From: DATATV01 sp036268615
Lineage (GTDB): Bacteria; Actinomycetota; Actinomycetes; Mycobacteriales; Pseudonocardiaceae
Length of the DNA stretch: 64,000 bases
Reading direction: 5' to 3'
Assembly (NCBI GenBank): GCA_036268615.1
Contig: DATATV010000121.1
Span: 62,001-126,000 of the forward strand
This document shows positions 7,856 through 16,267 of this stretch, in pieces (positions within the stretch are counted from its first letter, which is position 1; each line of letters starts with the position of its first letter). The position numbers were made by a program, and so were the translations under genes. Below the pieces are notes generated by a model. That model made no database searches and was not told where the DNA came from. It saw only the letters and a list, made by a program, of their open reading frames with translations.

Positions 7856-9700
7856 GTGCCCGCACTGCGCTCCCGCACCACCACCCATGGCCGCAACGCC
7901 GCGGGCGCTCGCGCCCTGTGGCGCGCGACCGGCATGACCGATTCCGACTTCGGCAAGCCGATCGTGGCCATCGCCAACTCCTACACGCAGTTCGTCCCCG
8001 GGCACGTACACCTCAAGGACATGGGCGACCTGGTCGCCTCGGCGGTGCGCGAGGCCGGTGGCGTGGCCCGCGAGTTCCACACCATCGCGGTGGACGACGG
8101 TATCGCGATGGGCCACAGCGGCATGCTCTACTCGCTGCCCTCGCGCGAGATCATCGCCGACTCGGTCGAGTACATGGTCAACGCCCACCAGGCCGACGCA
8201 CTGGTGTGCATCTCCAACTGCGACAAGATCACCCCGGGCATGCTCAACGCCGCGATGCGGCTCAACATCCCGACCGTGTTCGTGTCCGGCGGCCCGATGG
8301 AGGCCGGCAAGGCGGTGGTGGTCGGTGGGGTCGCCCAGGCGCCGACCGACCTGATCACCGCGATCTCCGCGTCGGCGAGTCCCGAGGTGGACGAGGCGGG
8401 GCTCAGCCTCGTCGAGCAGTCCGCCTGCCCGACCTGCGGTTCCTGCTCGGGCATGTTCACCGCCAACTCGATGAACTGCCTGACCGAGGCGCTGGGCCTC
8501 GCGCTGCCGGGCAACGGCTCCACGCTGGCCACCCACGCGGCCCGGCGGGACCTGTTCCTGCGCGCCGGCCAGACCGTGGTCGAGCTGGCCAAGCGCTGGT
8601 ACGAGCACGACGACGAGTCGGCGCTGCCCCGGTCGATCGCCACCCACGCCGCGTTCGAGAACGCGATGGCGCTGGACATGGCGATGGGCGGGTCCACCAA
8701 CACCGTGCTGCACATCCTGGCCGCCGCCATCGAAGGCGAGCTGGAGTTCACCCTGGACGAGATCGACGCGATCAGCCGCCGGGTGCCCTGCCTGTCCAAG
8801 GTCGCGCCGAACTCCAACTACCACATGGAGGACGTGCACCGGGCCGGCGGCATCACCGCCCTCCTCGGCGAACTGGACCGGGCCGGGCTGCTCAACCGGG
8901 ACGTGCACTCGGTGCACGCGCCCAACCTGGACGAGTGGCTGGCCAAGTGGGACATCCGCGCCGAGTCCCCCTCCCCGGACGCGCTGGAGCTGTTCCACGC
9001 CGCGCCCGGCGGGGTGCGCACCACCGAGGCGTTCTCCACCAAGAACCGCTGGTCGTCGCTGGACACCGACGCCGAGGGCGGCTGTATCCGGGACAAGGCG
9101 CACGCCTACACCGTCGAGGGCGGGCTGGCTGTGCTGCGCGGCAACCTGGCCGTGGACGGCGCGGTGATCAAGGCCGCGGGCGTGGACGAGGAGCTGTGGC
9201 GCTTCACCGGCCCGGCCCGGGTGGTGGAGAGCCAGGAGGAGGCGGTCTCGCTCATCCTGGGCAAGAAGGTGCAGCCCGGCGACGTGATCGTGATCCGCTA
9301 CGAGGGTCCGTCCGGCGGACCGGGGATGCAGGAGATGCTGCACCCGACCGCGTTCCTCAAGGGCGCCGGCCTCGGCAAGGCGTGCGCGCTGGTCACCGAC
9401 GGCCGGTTCTCCGGCGGCACCTCCGGCCTCTCGGTCGGGCACATCTCCCCCGAGGCGGCTGACGGCGGCCTGATCGGGCTGGTCGAGGAGGGTGACCAGA
9501 TCCTCATCGACGTGGCCGAGCGCAAGCTGGAGCTGCTGGTCGAGGACGCGGTGCTGACCGAGCGGCGGGCCAAGATGGACGCCGCCGAGCGGCCCTGGCA
9601 GCCCAAGGAGCGGCAGCGCCCGGTCACCGCGGCGCTGCGGGCCTACGCCCGGATGGCCACCTCGGCGTCCACCGGCGCGGTCCGGGACGTCAACCGCTGA
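7856..9700 (+). CDS. ilvD: Dihydroxy-acid dehydratase
   Basis: A 614-aa Fe-S dehydratase for the third common step of Val/Ile synthesis (dihydroxy acid to 2-oxo acid). Cluster cysteines sit in SNCDKITPGM and CPTCGSCSGMFT; the C-terminal GRFSGGTSGLSVGH motif is also intact. GTG at 7856 is preferred because GGAGGAG ends 3 bp upstream and translation from there (VPALRSRTTTHGRNAAGAR) matches the family's N-terminus. An upstream ATG at 7679 would add 59 unrelated residues. Monocistronic; ends at the hairpin 9721-9760. Confidence 0.96.
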   Translation: MPALRSRTTTHGRNAAGARALWRATGMTDSDFGKPIVAIANSYTQFVPGHVHLKDMGDLVASAVREAGGVAREFHTIAVDDGIAMGHSGMLYSLPSREIIADSVEYMVNAHQADALVCISNCDKITPGMLNAAMRLNIPTVFVSGGPMEAGKAVVVGGVAQAPTDLITAISASASPEVDEAGLSLVEQSACPTCGSCSGMFTANSMNCLTEALGLALPGNGSTLATHAARRDLFLRAGQTVVELAKRWYEHDDESALPRSIATHAAFENAMALDMAMGGSTNTVLHILAAAIEGELEFTLDEIDAISRRVPCLSKVAPNSNYHMEDVHRAGGITALLGELDRAGLLNRDVHSVHAPNLDEWLAKWDIRAESPSPDALELFHAAPGGVRTTEAFSTKNRWSSLDTDAEGGCIRDKAHAYTVEGGLAVLRGNLAVDGAVIKAAGVDEELWRFTGPARVVESQEEAVSLILGKKVQPGDVIVIRYEGPSGGPGMQEMLHPTAFLKGAGLGKACALVTDGRFSGGTSGLSVGHISPEAADGGLIGLVEEGDQILIDVAERKLELLVEDAVLTERRAKMDAAERPWQPKERQRPVTAALRAYARMATSASTGAVRDVNR

Positions 9701-9720
9701 GGTCTCAGCGTCAGGAAGTG

Positions 9721-9760
9721 CCAGCGGGCCCGGTGAACCTGAGTTCACCGGGCCCGCTGG
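9721..9760. terminator. 17-bp perfect hairpin between ilvD and DoxX gene
   Basis: Arms 9721-9737 and 9744-9760 are perfectly complementary over 17 bp around a 6-nt loop. It lies between convergent stop codons at 9700 and 9770 and can terminate transcription from both sides. No U-tract. Confidence 0.75.
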
Positions 9761-9769
9761 ACTACCAGG

Positions 9770-10594
9770 TCACCTGGTGTGCAGGAAGAACAGCACGCCG
9801 CCGGCACCGAGCCCGGCGATGATCATCAGCACCACGCCGTTGGCCACCGGATGCCGGTACCACGGGGTGGGCCGGTCCAGTGAGATCCGGCCGGGCCCGG
9901 TGAACAGCAGCGCGAACGTGGCCGAGGCGGCCACCAGCTCGTACTCGTAGCCCGGGGTGAAGAAGCCCAGCTTCCACTTCAGCACAATCACGTTGACCAG
10001 CAGCGCCAGCAGCGCGGCCGCGCCGAGCTGGGTGAACATGCCCAGGATCAGCAGGGCGCCGCCGCCCAGTTCGGCCCCGCCGGTCAGCCAGGCCAGGATG
10101 CCGGTGTGCTGGTAGCCGCTGGCGAGCAGGAAGCGTTCCAGGCCGACCCGGCCGATGCCGTGCCACAGGCCGAACAGGTCCTGCAGGCCGTGCCCGACGG
10201 CCGTGCCGCCGACGACGAGCCGGAGCACCAGCAGGCCGAAGTCGGCGCCGCCGTGCCAGTTCGGACGGGGCTGGTCGTCGTCGTAGTCGTCGTAGCCACC
10301 ACCGCCGGCATAGCCGCCACCGAGCCCGGGATACTCCGAGTCGCCCGCGTCGTAGCCGAACTCGTCCCGGCCGGTCGACTTGGTGGGCAACGCGCGGGTC
10401 GGGCCGGTTCCGGGCGGCTCGGTGCCGCCGAAACTCGGGTCGTCGAACGCGGATTCGTCGAAGTCGAAATCCGGGTCGTGGCCCTGCGCGTCATAGGTGC
10501 CACCAGCGCCGCCCCGGGACTGGGACGGGGTGAAGAAGAAGTCGCTGTCGGGGTGGCCACCCGCGGACGTGGGTCGGTCCTCGTGCGTACTCAC
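9770..10594 (-). CDS. DoxX-family membrane protein
   Basis: A 274-aa protein. The first ~115 residues are disordered and rich in Asp, Gly and Tyr (DYDDDQPRP end). The C-terminal half is a DoxX domain of four TM helices (FGLLVLRLVVGGTAVGHGLQ, then the GGAELGGGALLILGMFT helix). Mycobacterial Rv3005c, in the same relative position, is a DoxX protein linked to oxidative-stress defence (recalled from memory). Chemistry is unproven. ATG at 10594. Confidence 0.82.
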   Translation of the reverse strand: MSTHEDRPTSAGGHPDSDFFFTPSQSRGGAGGTYDAQGHDPDFDFDESAFDDPSFGGTEPPGTGPTRALPTKSTGRDEFGYDAGDSEYPGLGGGYAGGGGYDDYDDDQPRPNWHGGADFGLLVLRLVVGGTAVGHGLQDLFGLWHGIGRVGLERFLLASGYQHTGILAWLTGGAELGGGALLILGMFTQLGAAALLALLVNVIVLKWKLGFFTPGYEYELVAASATFALLFTGPGRISLDRPTPWYRHPVANGVVLMIIAGLGAGGVLFFLHTR

Positions 10595-10693
10595 GGGTGC
10601 ACGCTACGGCGTTACTCAGTCGATGCGAAACCCGTTCGGGCGAATCGGCGGCCAAAATCTTGACAACACGGGTACTGCCAGCAGACCAGGGCG

Positions 10694-11608
10694 TCAGTAT
10701 TCGCCGCGGACCAGATTGCGCGGTTTCTCACCCGCCGCGTACCGGGCGATCTCGGTCCGCACCACCCGCCAGGCGCGATCCTCGTGTCCGGTGCACGTTC
10801 CGCCCTGGTGCGGGAAGAGCACCAGTCCCGGCATGGTCCACAATGGATGGTCAGCGGGCAGCGGCTCCGGGTCGGTCACGTCCAGCACGGCGCGCAGCCG
10901 GCCGGTGCGCAACTCCTCGACCAGCGCGTCGGTGCGCACCACCGGGCCACGGGCGGCGTTCACCAGGATCGCGCCGTCGGGCATCCGGGCCAGGAACGCG
11001 GCGTCCACCAGGCCCGTGGTGGCCTGGGTGAGCGGCACCACGAGGATCACGATGTCGTGCTCGGTAAGCAGTTCGGGCAGTTCCGCCGCGCCGTGCACGC
11101 CGTCCCGGGCGGTCCGGCCGACCAGCGTCACGGTGGTGTCGAAGGGCAGCAGCCTGCGGCTGAGCTGCTCGCCGATGTCACCGGCACCGACGATGAGCAC
11201 CCGCTTGCCCTGCATGGTGTCGGTGCGGTGCTGGTTCCACCGGTGCTCGCGCTGGGTGGTGGCGAAGCCGTCGAACTCCCGGTAGACGCCGATCAGCGCG
11301 CCGATCACGAGCTCGGCGGTGCTGCCGCCGTGCGCGCCCCGGCAGGTGGACAGCAGCACCCCGGGCGGCACCCGGTCGATCCACAGCTCGGCGCCGGCCG
11401 AGAGCAGCTGCACGTATTCGAGGTCGGGTAGCTGCCCGAGCAGCTCGGTCGCGCCGGTCCCGGTCAGGAACCCCGGGATGAGCACCTTGGCCTGCTCGGC
11501 GCCCTCGGGCAGCGGCTCACCGAGCCGGTAACGCAGCGGCCGGACACCGTCGATCGTGGACAGTTCGGCCATACCCCGGTCATCGGGCACCAGCACCGTG
11601 ATACTCAC
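10694..11608 (-). CDS. D-isomer-specific 2-hydroxyacid dehydrogenase
   Basis: A 304-aa NAD-dependent oxidoreductase. The nucleotide-binding motif VLIVGAGDIGEQL lies near residue 140. The catalytic triad of the family is visible: Arg in NAARGPVVRTDAL, Glu/Asp in DVTDPEPLPADHPLW and His in LFPHQGG. The first ~95 residues form the substrate-binding half. Substrate cannot be assigned (glyoxylate/hydroxypyruvate reductase type is common). It starts at an ATG divergent from the alpha/beta hydrolase, 61 bp apart. Confidence 0.88.
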   Translation of the reverse strand: MSITVLVPDDRGMAELSTIDGVRPLRYRLGEPLPEGAEQAKVLIPGFLTGTGATELLGQLPDLEYVQLLSAGAELWIDRVPPGVLLSTCRGAHGGSTAELVIGALIGVYREFDGFATTQREHRWNQHRTDTMQGKRVLIVGAGDIGEQLSRRLLPFDTTVTLVGRTARDGVHGAAELPELLTEHDIVILVVPLTQATTGLVDAAFLARMPDGAILVNAARGPVVRTDALVEELRTGRLRAVLDVTDPEPLPADHPLWTMPGLVLFPHQGGTCTGHEDRAWRVVRTEIARYAAGEKPRNLVRGEY

Positions 11609-11669
11609 GAAGGTTCAGGTTAGTCACCCGTTCCCCGCCCGCGCCTGATAGCTACGGCACACTGGCCGC

Positions 11670-12638
11670 GTGCGCGAACACCACCTCCGGTCCGCGGACG
11701 GCACCCGGATAAAAGCCTGGCAGACCGAGTCGAGCGGCCCGGACGTGCTGCTGTGTCCGGGTCTGGGCACCATGCCCGAGGCGTGGCCCGCGCTGGGCCG
11801 GGCCGACCTCGGCGCCCGGGTGCACGGCTGGTACCACCGCGGCACGCTCGGCTCCGACCGCCCGGCCGACGAGACCAGGATCACCTCGGCCGACCATCTG
11901 GCCGACGCGGTGGCCGTGCTCGACACCGCGGGCGTGCGGCGCTGTGTGGTGATGGGCTGGTCGGCCGGGGTGACCGTGGCGTGCGAGCTGGCCAGGCAGT
12001 ATCCCGACCTGGTGTCCGGGCTGCTGCTGGTGGCCGGCTCGCCGGGGGACGTGTTCGGCGGCATGTTCGGCGTGCTCGGTATGCCGCTGCCGGTGTCCCG
12101 GGCGGTCGGCCGGACCACGTCCAGGGTCCTGCGCGACACCGGTCCGCTGGTGGACGCGGTGCTGCACCGGTTACCGGTGAACGCGCTGACCGCCGCACTG
12201 GCCCGGCACTCCGGGCTGCTGCGCCCGACCAGCGCCAATGCCGACGTGGTCGCGGCGGCCCGGCGGTTCGTCGGGCACGACTGGGGCTGGTACGGCCGGC
12301 TCGCGCTCGCGCTGGCCGAGGAACCACCCGCCGAGGTGTCCGGCATCCACTGCCCGGTGACCGTGTTGACCGGCCGCTACGACCTGCTGATCGACCCCCG
12401 ACATGCCATGCGCGGCCTGGCCACGCTGCCCCAGGTGCGCACCAGAATGCTGCCGACCAGCCATTTCCTGCCGTTGGAAGCACCCGACGAACTCGCCGAC
12501 GAGCTGCACCTGCTGCTCGACCGGGCCGAGGCGGTGCGCGGCGCCGCGCACTGGCGCGAACTCGATGTGCCAGCTCAGCCGGTCCGGCGGCCGGAACCGG
12601 ACACTCACTCGACGCTCACGTGGGCCCGCATACCCTGA
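11670..12638 (+). CDS. Alpha/beta-hydrolase
   Basis: A 322-aa serine hydrolase fold. The nucleophile elbow is GWSAG (about residue 95), the acid is the Asp in TGRYDLLIDP and the base is the His in TSHFLPLEAPDELA, so the triad is complete. The C-terminal ~35 residues are charged and extra to the fold. GTG at 11670 is used. It is followed by the LppZ-like lipoprotein gene after only 5 bp, so the two are likely co-transcribed. Substrate unknown. Confidence 0.87.
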   Translation: MREHHLRSADGTRIKAWQTESSGPDVLLCPGLGTMPEAWPALGRADLGARVHGWYHRGTLGSDRPADETRITSADHLADAVAVLDTAGVRRCVVMGWSAGVTVACELARQYPDLVSGLLLVAGSPGDVFGGMFGVLGMPLPVSRAVGRTTSRVLRDTGPLVDAVLHRLPVNALTAALARHSGLLRPTSANADVVAAARRFVGHDWGWYGRLALALAEEPPAEVSGIHCPVTVLTGRYDLLIDPRHAMRGLATLPQVRTRMLPTSHFLPLEAPDELADELHLLLDRAEAVRGAAHWRELDVPAQPVRRPEPDTHSTLTWARIP

Positions 12639-12643
12639 ACAGC

Positions 12644-13840
12644 GTGACCACGAGACCGCCCCGGCGCCGACTGCTCGGCGCGCTGGCACTGGCGGTCGCC
12701 TCGGTACTGGGTGCGGCCGGCTGCGCGAGCTTCGCCAGTGCCGCCACCCCACAGAGCTGGGCCTCGGCCGACCCACTGCCGCCGGAGACCGGCCCCAGCC
12801 CCTCGGTGCCCGGTTCGGGCGGCGGCCAGGGCGCGGTCCCGGGGGCCGGCGGCGACAACAGCGCTCCGGTGCCGCCGCCGCAGGGCTGCGAGGACTTCAA
12901 CCCGGCGGTGATCGCCACCTGCCTGGACACGGTCGACGCGGTGGCCGCGCTGCCCGGCACCGCCGACGACCCGGTGGGACTGGCGGCCGAACGCACCACC
13001 GGCCGAATTCTCAAGGTGCACAAGGGCGACGCGGTCGCCACGGTGGCCACGCTGACCGTCGACCCGACCGGCGACGGTGGTCTGACCGGCCTGGCACTGT
13101 CCCCCACGTACACCCAGGACCAGCTGATCTTCGCCTACATCACCACGCCGACGGACAACCGCGTGGTGCGGATCGCCCCTGGTGACACGCCCAAGCCGGT
13201 CCTCACCGGGATTCCGCGGGGCAGCACGGACAACCGTGGGGTGCTCGCCCTGGACCACACCGGCGCGCTGCTGGTGGCCACCGGGGACGCCGGCAACCCG
13301 GCCCTGTCGGCCGACCCGACCTCGTTGGCCGGCAAGGTGTTGCGCATCGACGTGGACGGCGCTCCCGCGGTCGGCGACCCGACGCCCGGTTCGCCGATCG
13401 TCGCCTCCGGTCTGGTCGATCCGGGTGGCGTGTGCAGTTCGCTGGACGGCTCCGCGCAGTGGGTGACCGACCGCAAGCCGGCCGAGGACGTGCTCTACCG
13501 GATCGCCGCCGGCAAGGCACTGAGCGAGCCGGCCTGGACCTGGCCGGACCGGCCCGGGGTGGCCGGGTGCGCCGCGTTCAGCACATCGGTGATGGTGGCC
13601 ACCGCGATCGCCGGGAACGTGCAGAGCATCTCGTTGAACAGCGACGGGTCGTTCACCGGCACACCTCAGGTCGCCCTGTCCGGTGCGGGTGGCTTTGGGC
13701 GGCTGAGCGGGGTGGACATCATCAATGACTCGACCGCGATGGCGGGGACGGTCAACAAGGACGGTGGCAAGCCGGTGTCCAGCGATGATCGGGTTGTGGT
13801 GATCTCCGGATCGGCGGCCACTGGCGGCGGGCAGGACTGA
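12644..13840 (+). CDS. LppZ-like lipoprotein, sugar-dehydrogenase-type beta-propeller
   Basis: A 398-aa exported lipoprotein. Basic n-region (TTRPPRRRLL), hydrophobic stretch, then a lipobox-like GAAGC with the acylated Cys near residue 26. A Pro/Gly-rich linker (about 40-85) precedes a six-bladed glucose/sorbosone dehydrogenase-like propeller (GLALSPTYTQDQLIFAYIT, SLAGKVLRIDVDG). M. tuberculosis LppZ (Rv3006) is the syntenic relative (recalled from memory). The GTG at 12644 lies 5 bp after the hydrolase stop; longer in-frame extensions overlap the hydrolase and are unlikely. PQQ use is not demonstrable here. Confidence 0.83.
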   Translation: MTTRPPRRRLLGALALAVASVLGAAGCASFASAATPQSWASADPLPPETGPSPSVPGSGGGQGAVPGAGGDNSAPVPPPQGCEDFNPAVIATCLDTVDAVAALPGTADDPVGLAAERTTGRILKVHKGDAVATVATLTVDPTGDGGLTGLALSPTYTQDQLIFAYITTPTDNRVVRIAPGDTPKPVLTGIPRGSTDNRGVLALDHTGALLVATGDAGNPALSADPTSLAGKVLRIDVDGAPAVGDPTPGSPIVASGLVDPGGVCSSLDGSAQWVTDRKPAEDVLYRIAAGKALSEPAWTWPDRPGVAGCAAFSTSVMVATAIAGNVQSISLNSDGSFTGTPQVALSGAGGFGRLSGVDIINDSTAMAGTVNKDGGKPVSSDDRVVVISGSAATGGGQD

Positions 13841-13862
13841 CGGCCCACCCTGTCGCACCACG

Positions 13863-13909
13863 CCCTGTCGCGCCAGCGACGATCCAGGGCGAGGAGCGAA
13901 GCGACCCTC
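13863..13909 (+). repeat. Dispersed ~45-bp repeat, copy 1
   Basis: Begins CCCTGTCGCGCCAGCGACGA and ends AGGAGCGAAGCGACC. The same unit recurs at 13959, 35466, 62795 and 63831. Copies 1 and 2 point at each other between convergent genes and could fold into a long hairpin. Confidence 0.8.
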
Positions 13910-13958
13910 AGCCAACACGGCCCTAAGCCAACACGGCCACGGCCTTCCCGCAGGCCGC

Positions 13959-14004
13959 GAGGTCGCTTCGCTCCTGGCCCTCCCGCGTCGCTGACGCGAC
14001 AGGG
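13959..14004 (-). repeat. Dispersed ~45-bp repeat, copy 2 (inverted)
   Basis: Reverse orientation of the same unit (GGTCGCTTCGCTCCTGGCCC at the left end), 49 bp after copy 1. Between the two is a tandem 14-bp direct repeat (AAGCCAACACGGCC type). It ends 5 bp before the glutaminase stop codon. Confidence 0.8.
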
Positions 14005-14008
14005 CCCC

Positions 14009-16066
14009 CTACCCCTTCAAGCTCAGCAGGGCGAACACCCCGCCTACTACCGGCCGAGCCTGAAATCCGCTCTGCCGCGCGGAAATCGTGTCGTACCAGT
14101 CACTGAACGGCACCCGGGAAGTAGACGTATCGACAAACCGATACACCTCGGCGATCAGCGCGTCTCGAATGGCCGGCCGATCATGCTGCCAGGCGGCCGT
14201 CCACATCTCCCAGTCCCCCTTGGTGTAGGAGTGCCGCAGATCCAACGGGACGCCGAACTGGTTGGCATGGGCCAGATACCACGCAGCCTCCGCCGCCGCG
14301 ACCGAGTCGGGCACCAGCCCCAGACCCAGCAACACATCGGGATAGCCGTTGTACTTCAGGCTCCACGTCCCGGGCTGGTCATAGGCGAGCTTGAGGTTCT
14401 TGCCACCGGTGTCGGTCGCCATCGTCACCCACTGGCCGATGTAGGACCGAGCCGTGGCCAGGTAGCTCGCCGAGTCAGCGGTGTTGCCCGCCGACGTGGC
14501 GACCTGGCTCATCGCGCCGATGCCGATGATGCCCTTCAGCGCGAGGTTCACGCTGTGCGCGATGAACCCGGTGAAGTCGTCGGTCTGGTTCTGGAAACCC
14601 GGGTCCAGCGCGTTGGCCACCAGGTAGTCCGCCCACTGCTTGAGGATCGAATAGTGCGCGGTGGCGAACGTCCGCGCGGCCGCCGGAGCCAGTTTGCGCA
14701 GGTAGGCGGCGGACATGATCAGCATGTTCGCCGACTCCTCGACCGGCATGTCCTCCTCCTGGCCGTCGTTGTGACCGGCGGCGTTCGGATAGGAGGAACC
14801 CAGGTCGTGCTCGGCGAACTCCTTGGGCCAGCCGCCGTGTTCGGCGTAGTCCAGCAGCGGCGCGAGCAGCAGCCCCAGCCGGGCCGGGTCCAGGTACAGG
14901 AACACCGGCGTACCCGGGTAGGTCACGTCCACAGTGGACACGTTGCCGTCGCTGGAGATCTCCTTGAGGAACGCCCACGGCTGGCCGTTCCGCAGCACCA
15001 GTTCGGTACCGGCGTACGCCTGTCGGACAGCCAGCGCGCACAGGCCGGCGTACTGCTCACCGCCGGCTTTCCGGGCGGCCGTGTCGATCGAGACGTCCAG
15101 GGTGGTCGCACGGCTGGTCGCGGCGGCCGCGTCGGTGTGGAAGAAGCCGACCATGTCCGACCAACTGGACCAGTAGGACGTCCACAACGGCGGTAGCGGA
15201 GCGCCGAGGTAGCTGACCGCCGGGGTGCGCACGTGGCCGATGGACACGGTGAACGGGCTGGTCAGCTTGGTCGAACTGGTCACAGTGCCGAGATCGAGGT
15301 TGAGGCCGAGCACCGGCCAGCGGTCGCTGATCGCCCGTGGCTGGTCGGGGTCGACCGTGCCGGCGAGCGCGCCGCCGGCCGCCCCGGCCGCGCGGACCAC
15401 CTGGTCCTCGCCGATCTGCCAGGTCAGTCCGGTCCGGTCGGCGGTGCTCCAGACCACCGTGCCCCAGGAGGCCATGTCACCGTTCTCGGCGAGCACGCCC
15501 GGTGTGGCCGGGGTGATGCTCAGCGAACGCACCCCGCCGGCGTCCTGCGCCGCCCAGGAAACCGGCGTCGACGTGTCGCCGTGCGCCCACTCCCCGCTCA
15601 CGTCCAGGTAGACACTCACCCGGTGCGACCGGCCGTCGGCACTGCTGGCCTGCACGGACACATAGGACAGCGGCATCGACTGCCGGCGCAGGTCGCCCGG
15701 CTCGACCGAGGACAGGAACGTCACCACCAGCCGCACGCCGCCCCCGGTGAGGGTGAAGATCGAGCGGGTGGCGGTGACCACCAGGTCGGTCTGGGTCAGC
15801 CCGAGCAGCGCGGGCGCGTTGTTCAGCGCGGGCGTGCCGAGGAAGACGTAGGGCGTGCCGTCGATCCGGGCGATGCCGGTCATCGCGGTGACGTGCCCGG
15901 TCCAGAAGCTGGACCAGGTGCCGGGCAGGTTGTCCGCGGTCAGCCAGGTGTTCAGGTACGGCGAGCGCACCGCGAGCGGCACGGCCGGCGGGCGGATTCG
16001 GGCAAAACCGCCGGGCGGTACCGCAGCCGGCGTGTCCACTGTGGCCGGCTCGGCCGCGGCGGCCAC
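14009..16066 (-). CDS. Secreted glutaminase-like protein (GtaA/DUF4965 type), N-terminus out of frame
   Basis: A 685-residue open frame from GTG 16066. It carries the domain series of fungal-type glutaminase A: an N-terminal beta-sandwich (RPPAVPLAVRSPYLNTWL, GTPYVFLGTP) and a C-terminal alpha/alpha barrel with the diagnostic HNDGQEEDMPVEESANMLIM. Predicted to release ammonia from glutamine outside the cell. The expected Tat signal exists just upstream from ATG 16145 (SGLSRRDLMRW) but in another frame, and the hydrophobic stretch joining the two is missing. Frame 16066 starts inside what looks like the end of the signal (ALPGVAAAAEP). Either a sequencing/assembly error or a disabled export signal. 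Confidence 0.78.
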   Translation of the reverse strand: MAAAAEPATVDTPAAVPPGGFARIRPPAVPLAVRSPYLNTWLTADNLPGTWSSFWTGHVTAMTGIARIDGTPYVFLGTPALNNAPALLGLTQTDLVVTATRSIFTLTGGGVRLVVTFLSSVEPGDLRRQSMPLSYVSVQASSADGRSHRVSVYLDVSGEWAHGDTSTPVSWAAQDAGGVRSLSITPATPGVLAENGDMASWGTVVWSTADRTGLTWQIGEDQVVRAAGAAGGALAGTVDPDQPRAISDRWPVLGLNLDLGTVTSSTKLTSPFTVSIGHVRTPAVSYLGAPLPPLWTSYWSSWSDMVGFFHTDAAAATSRATTLDVSIDTAARKAGGEQYAGLCALAVRQAYAGTELVLRNGQPWAFLKEISSDGNVSTVDVTYPGTPVFLYLDPARLGLLLAPLLDYAEHGGWPKEFAEHDLGSSYPNAAGHNDGQEEDMPVEESANMLIMSAAYLRKLAPAAARTFATAHYSILKQWADYLVANALDPGFQNQTDDFTGFIAHSVNLALKGIIGIGAMSQVATSAGNTADSASYLATARSYIGQWVTMATDTGGKNLKLAYDQPGTWSLKYNGYPDVLLGLGLVPDSVAAAEAAWYLAHANQFGVPLDLRHSYTKGDWEMWTAAWQHDRPAIRDALIAEVYRFVDTSTSRVPFSDWYDTISARQSGFQARPVVGGVFALLSLKG

Positions 16067-16167
16067 CCCCGGCAGCGCCCGACCAGCGCATCAGGTCTCG
16101 ACGGGACAGTCCGGAGTTCGGCTTGGTTTCCCTGGCAGCGCCCATCGGAACCTCCGCTCGGGTCGAC

Positions 16168-16190
16168 CTCGGTGACGACCTGTCACCGAG
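16168..16190. other. Hairpin in the glutaminase 5' leader
   Basis: Perfect 9-bp arms CTCGGTGAC / GTCACCGAG with a 5-nt loop, between the candidate operator and the Tat-signal ATG at 16145. Could be a second protein-binding site or an RNA stem. Confidence 0.4.
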
Positions 16191-16203
16191 TCAACCCAAG
16201 CGG

Positions 16204-16218
16204 TTACAACGTTGTCAA
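16204..16218. promoter_or_regulatory. LacI-type operator candidate upstream of glutaminase
   Basis: TTACAACGTTGTCAA contains the perfect 10-bp palindrome ACAACGTTGT centred on CG, the arrangement typical of LacI-family operators. On the minus strand it overlaps a TTGACA that could be the -35 box of the glutaminase gene, so repression would be by promoter occlusion. No LacI gene is in the window. Confidence 0.4.
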
Positions 16219-16267
16219 TGTTTCACCCGGAGCGTGTCGACCAGGACATTTCCACACGCCAACCGGA

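Noticed and set aside
7784..9748. Long minus-strand open frame opposite ilvD (654 codons)
   Set aside because: High GC makes the antisense frames open. It has no ribosome site or known motif, and its residue use (Arg, Ala, Gly, His) is that of a shadow of ilvD.
13863..14004. CRISPR array in the repeat-rich gap after the lipoprotein gene
   Set aside because: Only two units, in opposite orientation, no regular spacers and no cas genes.
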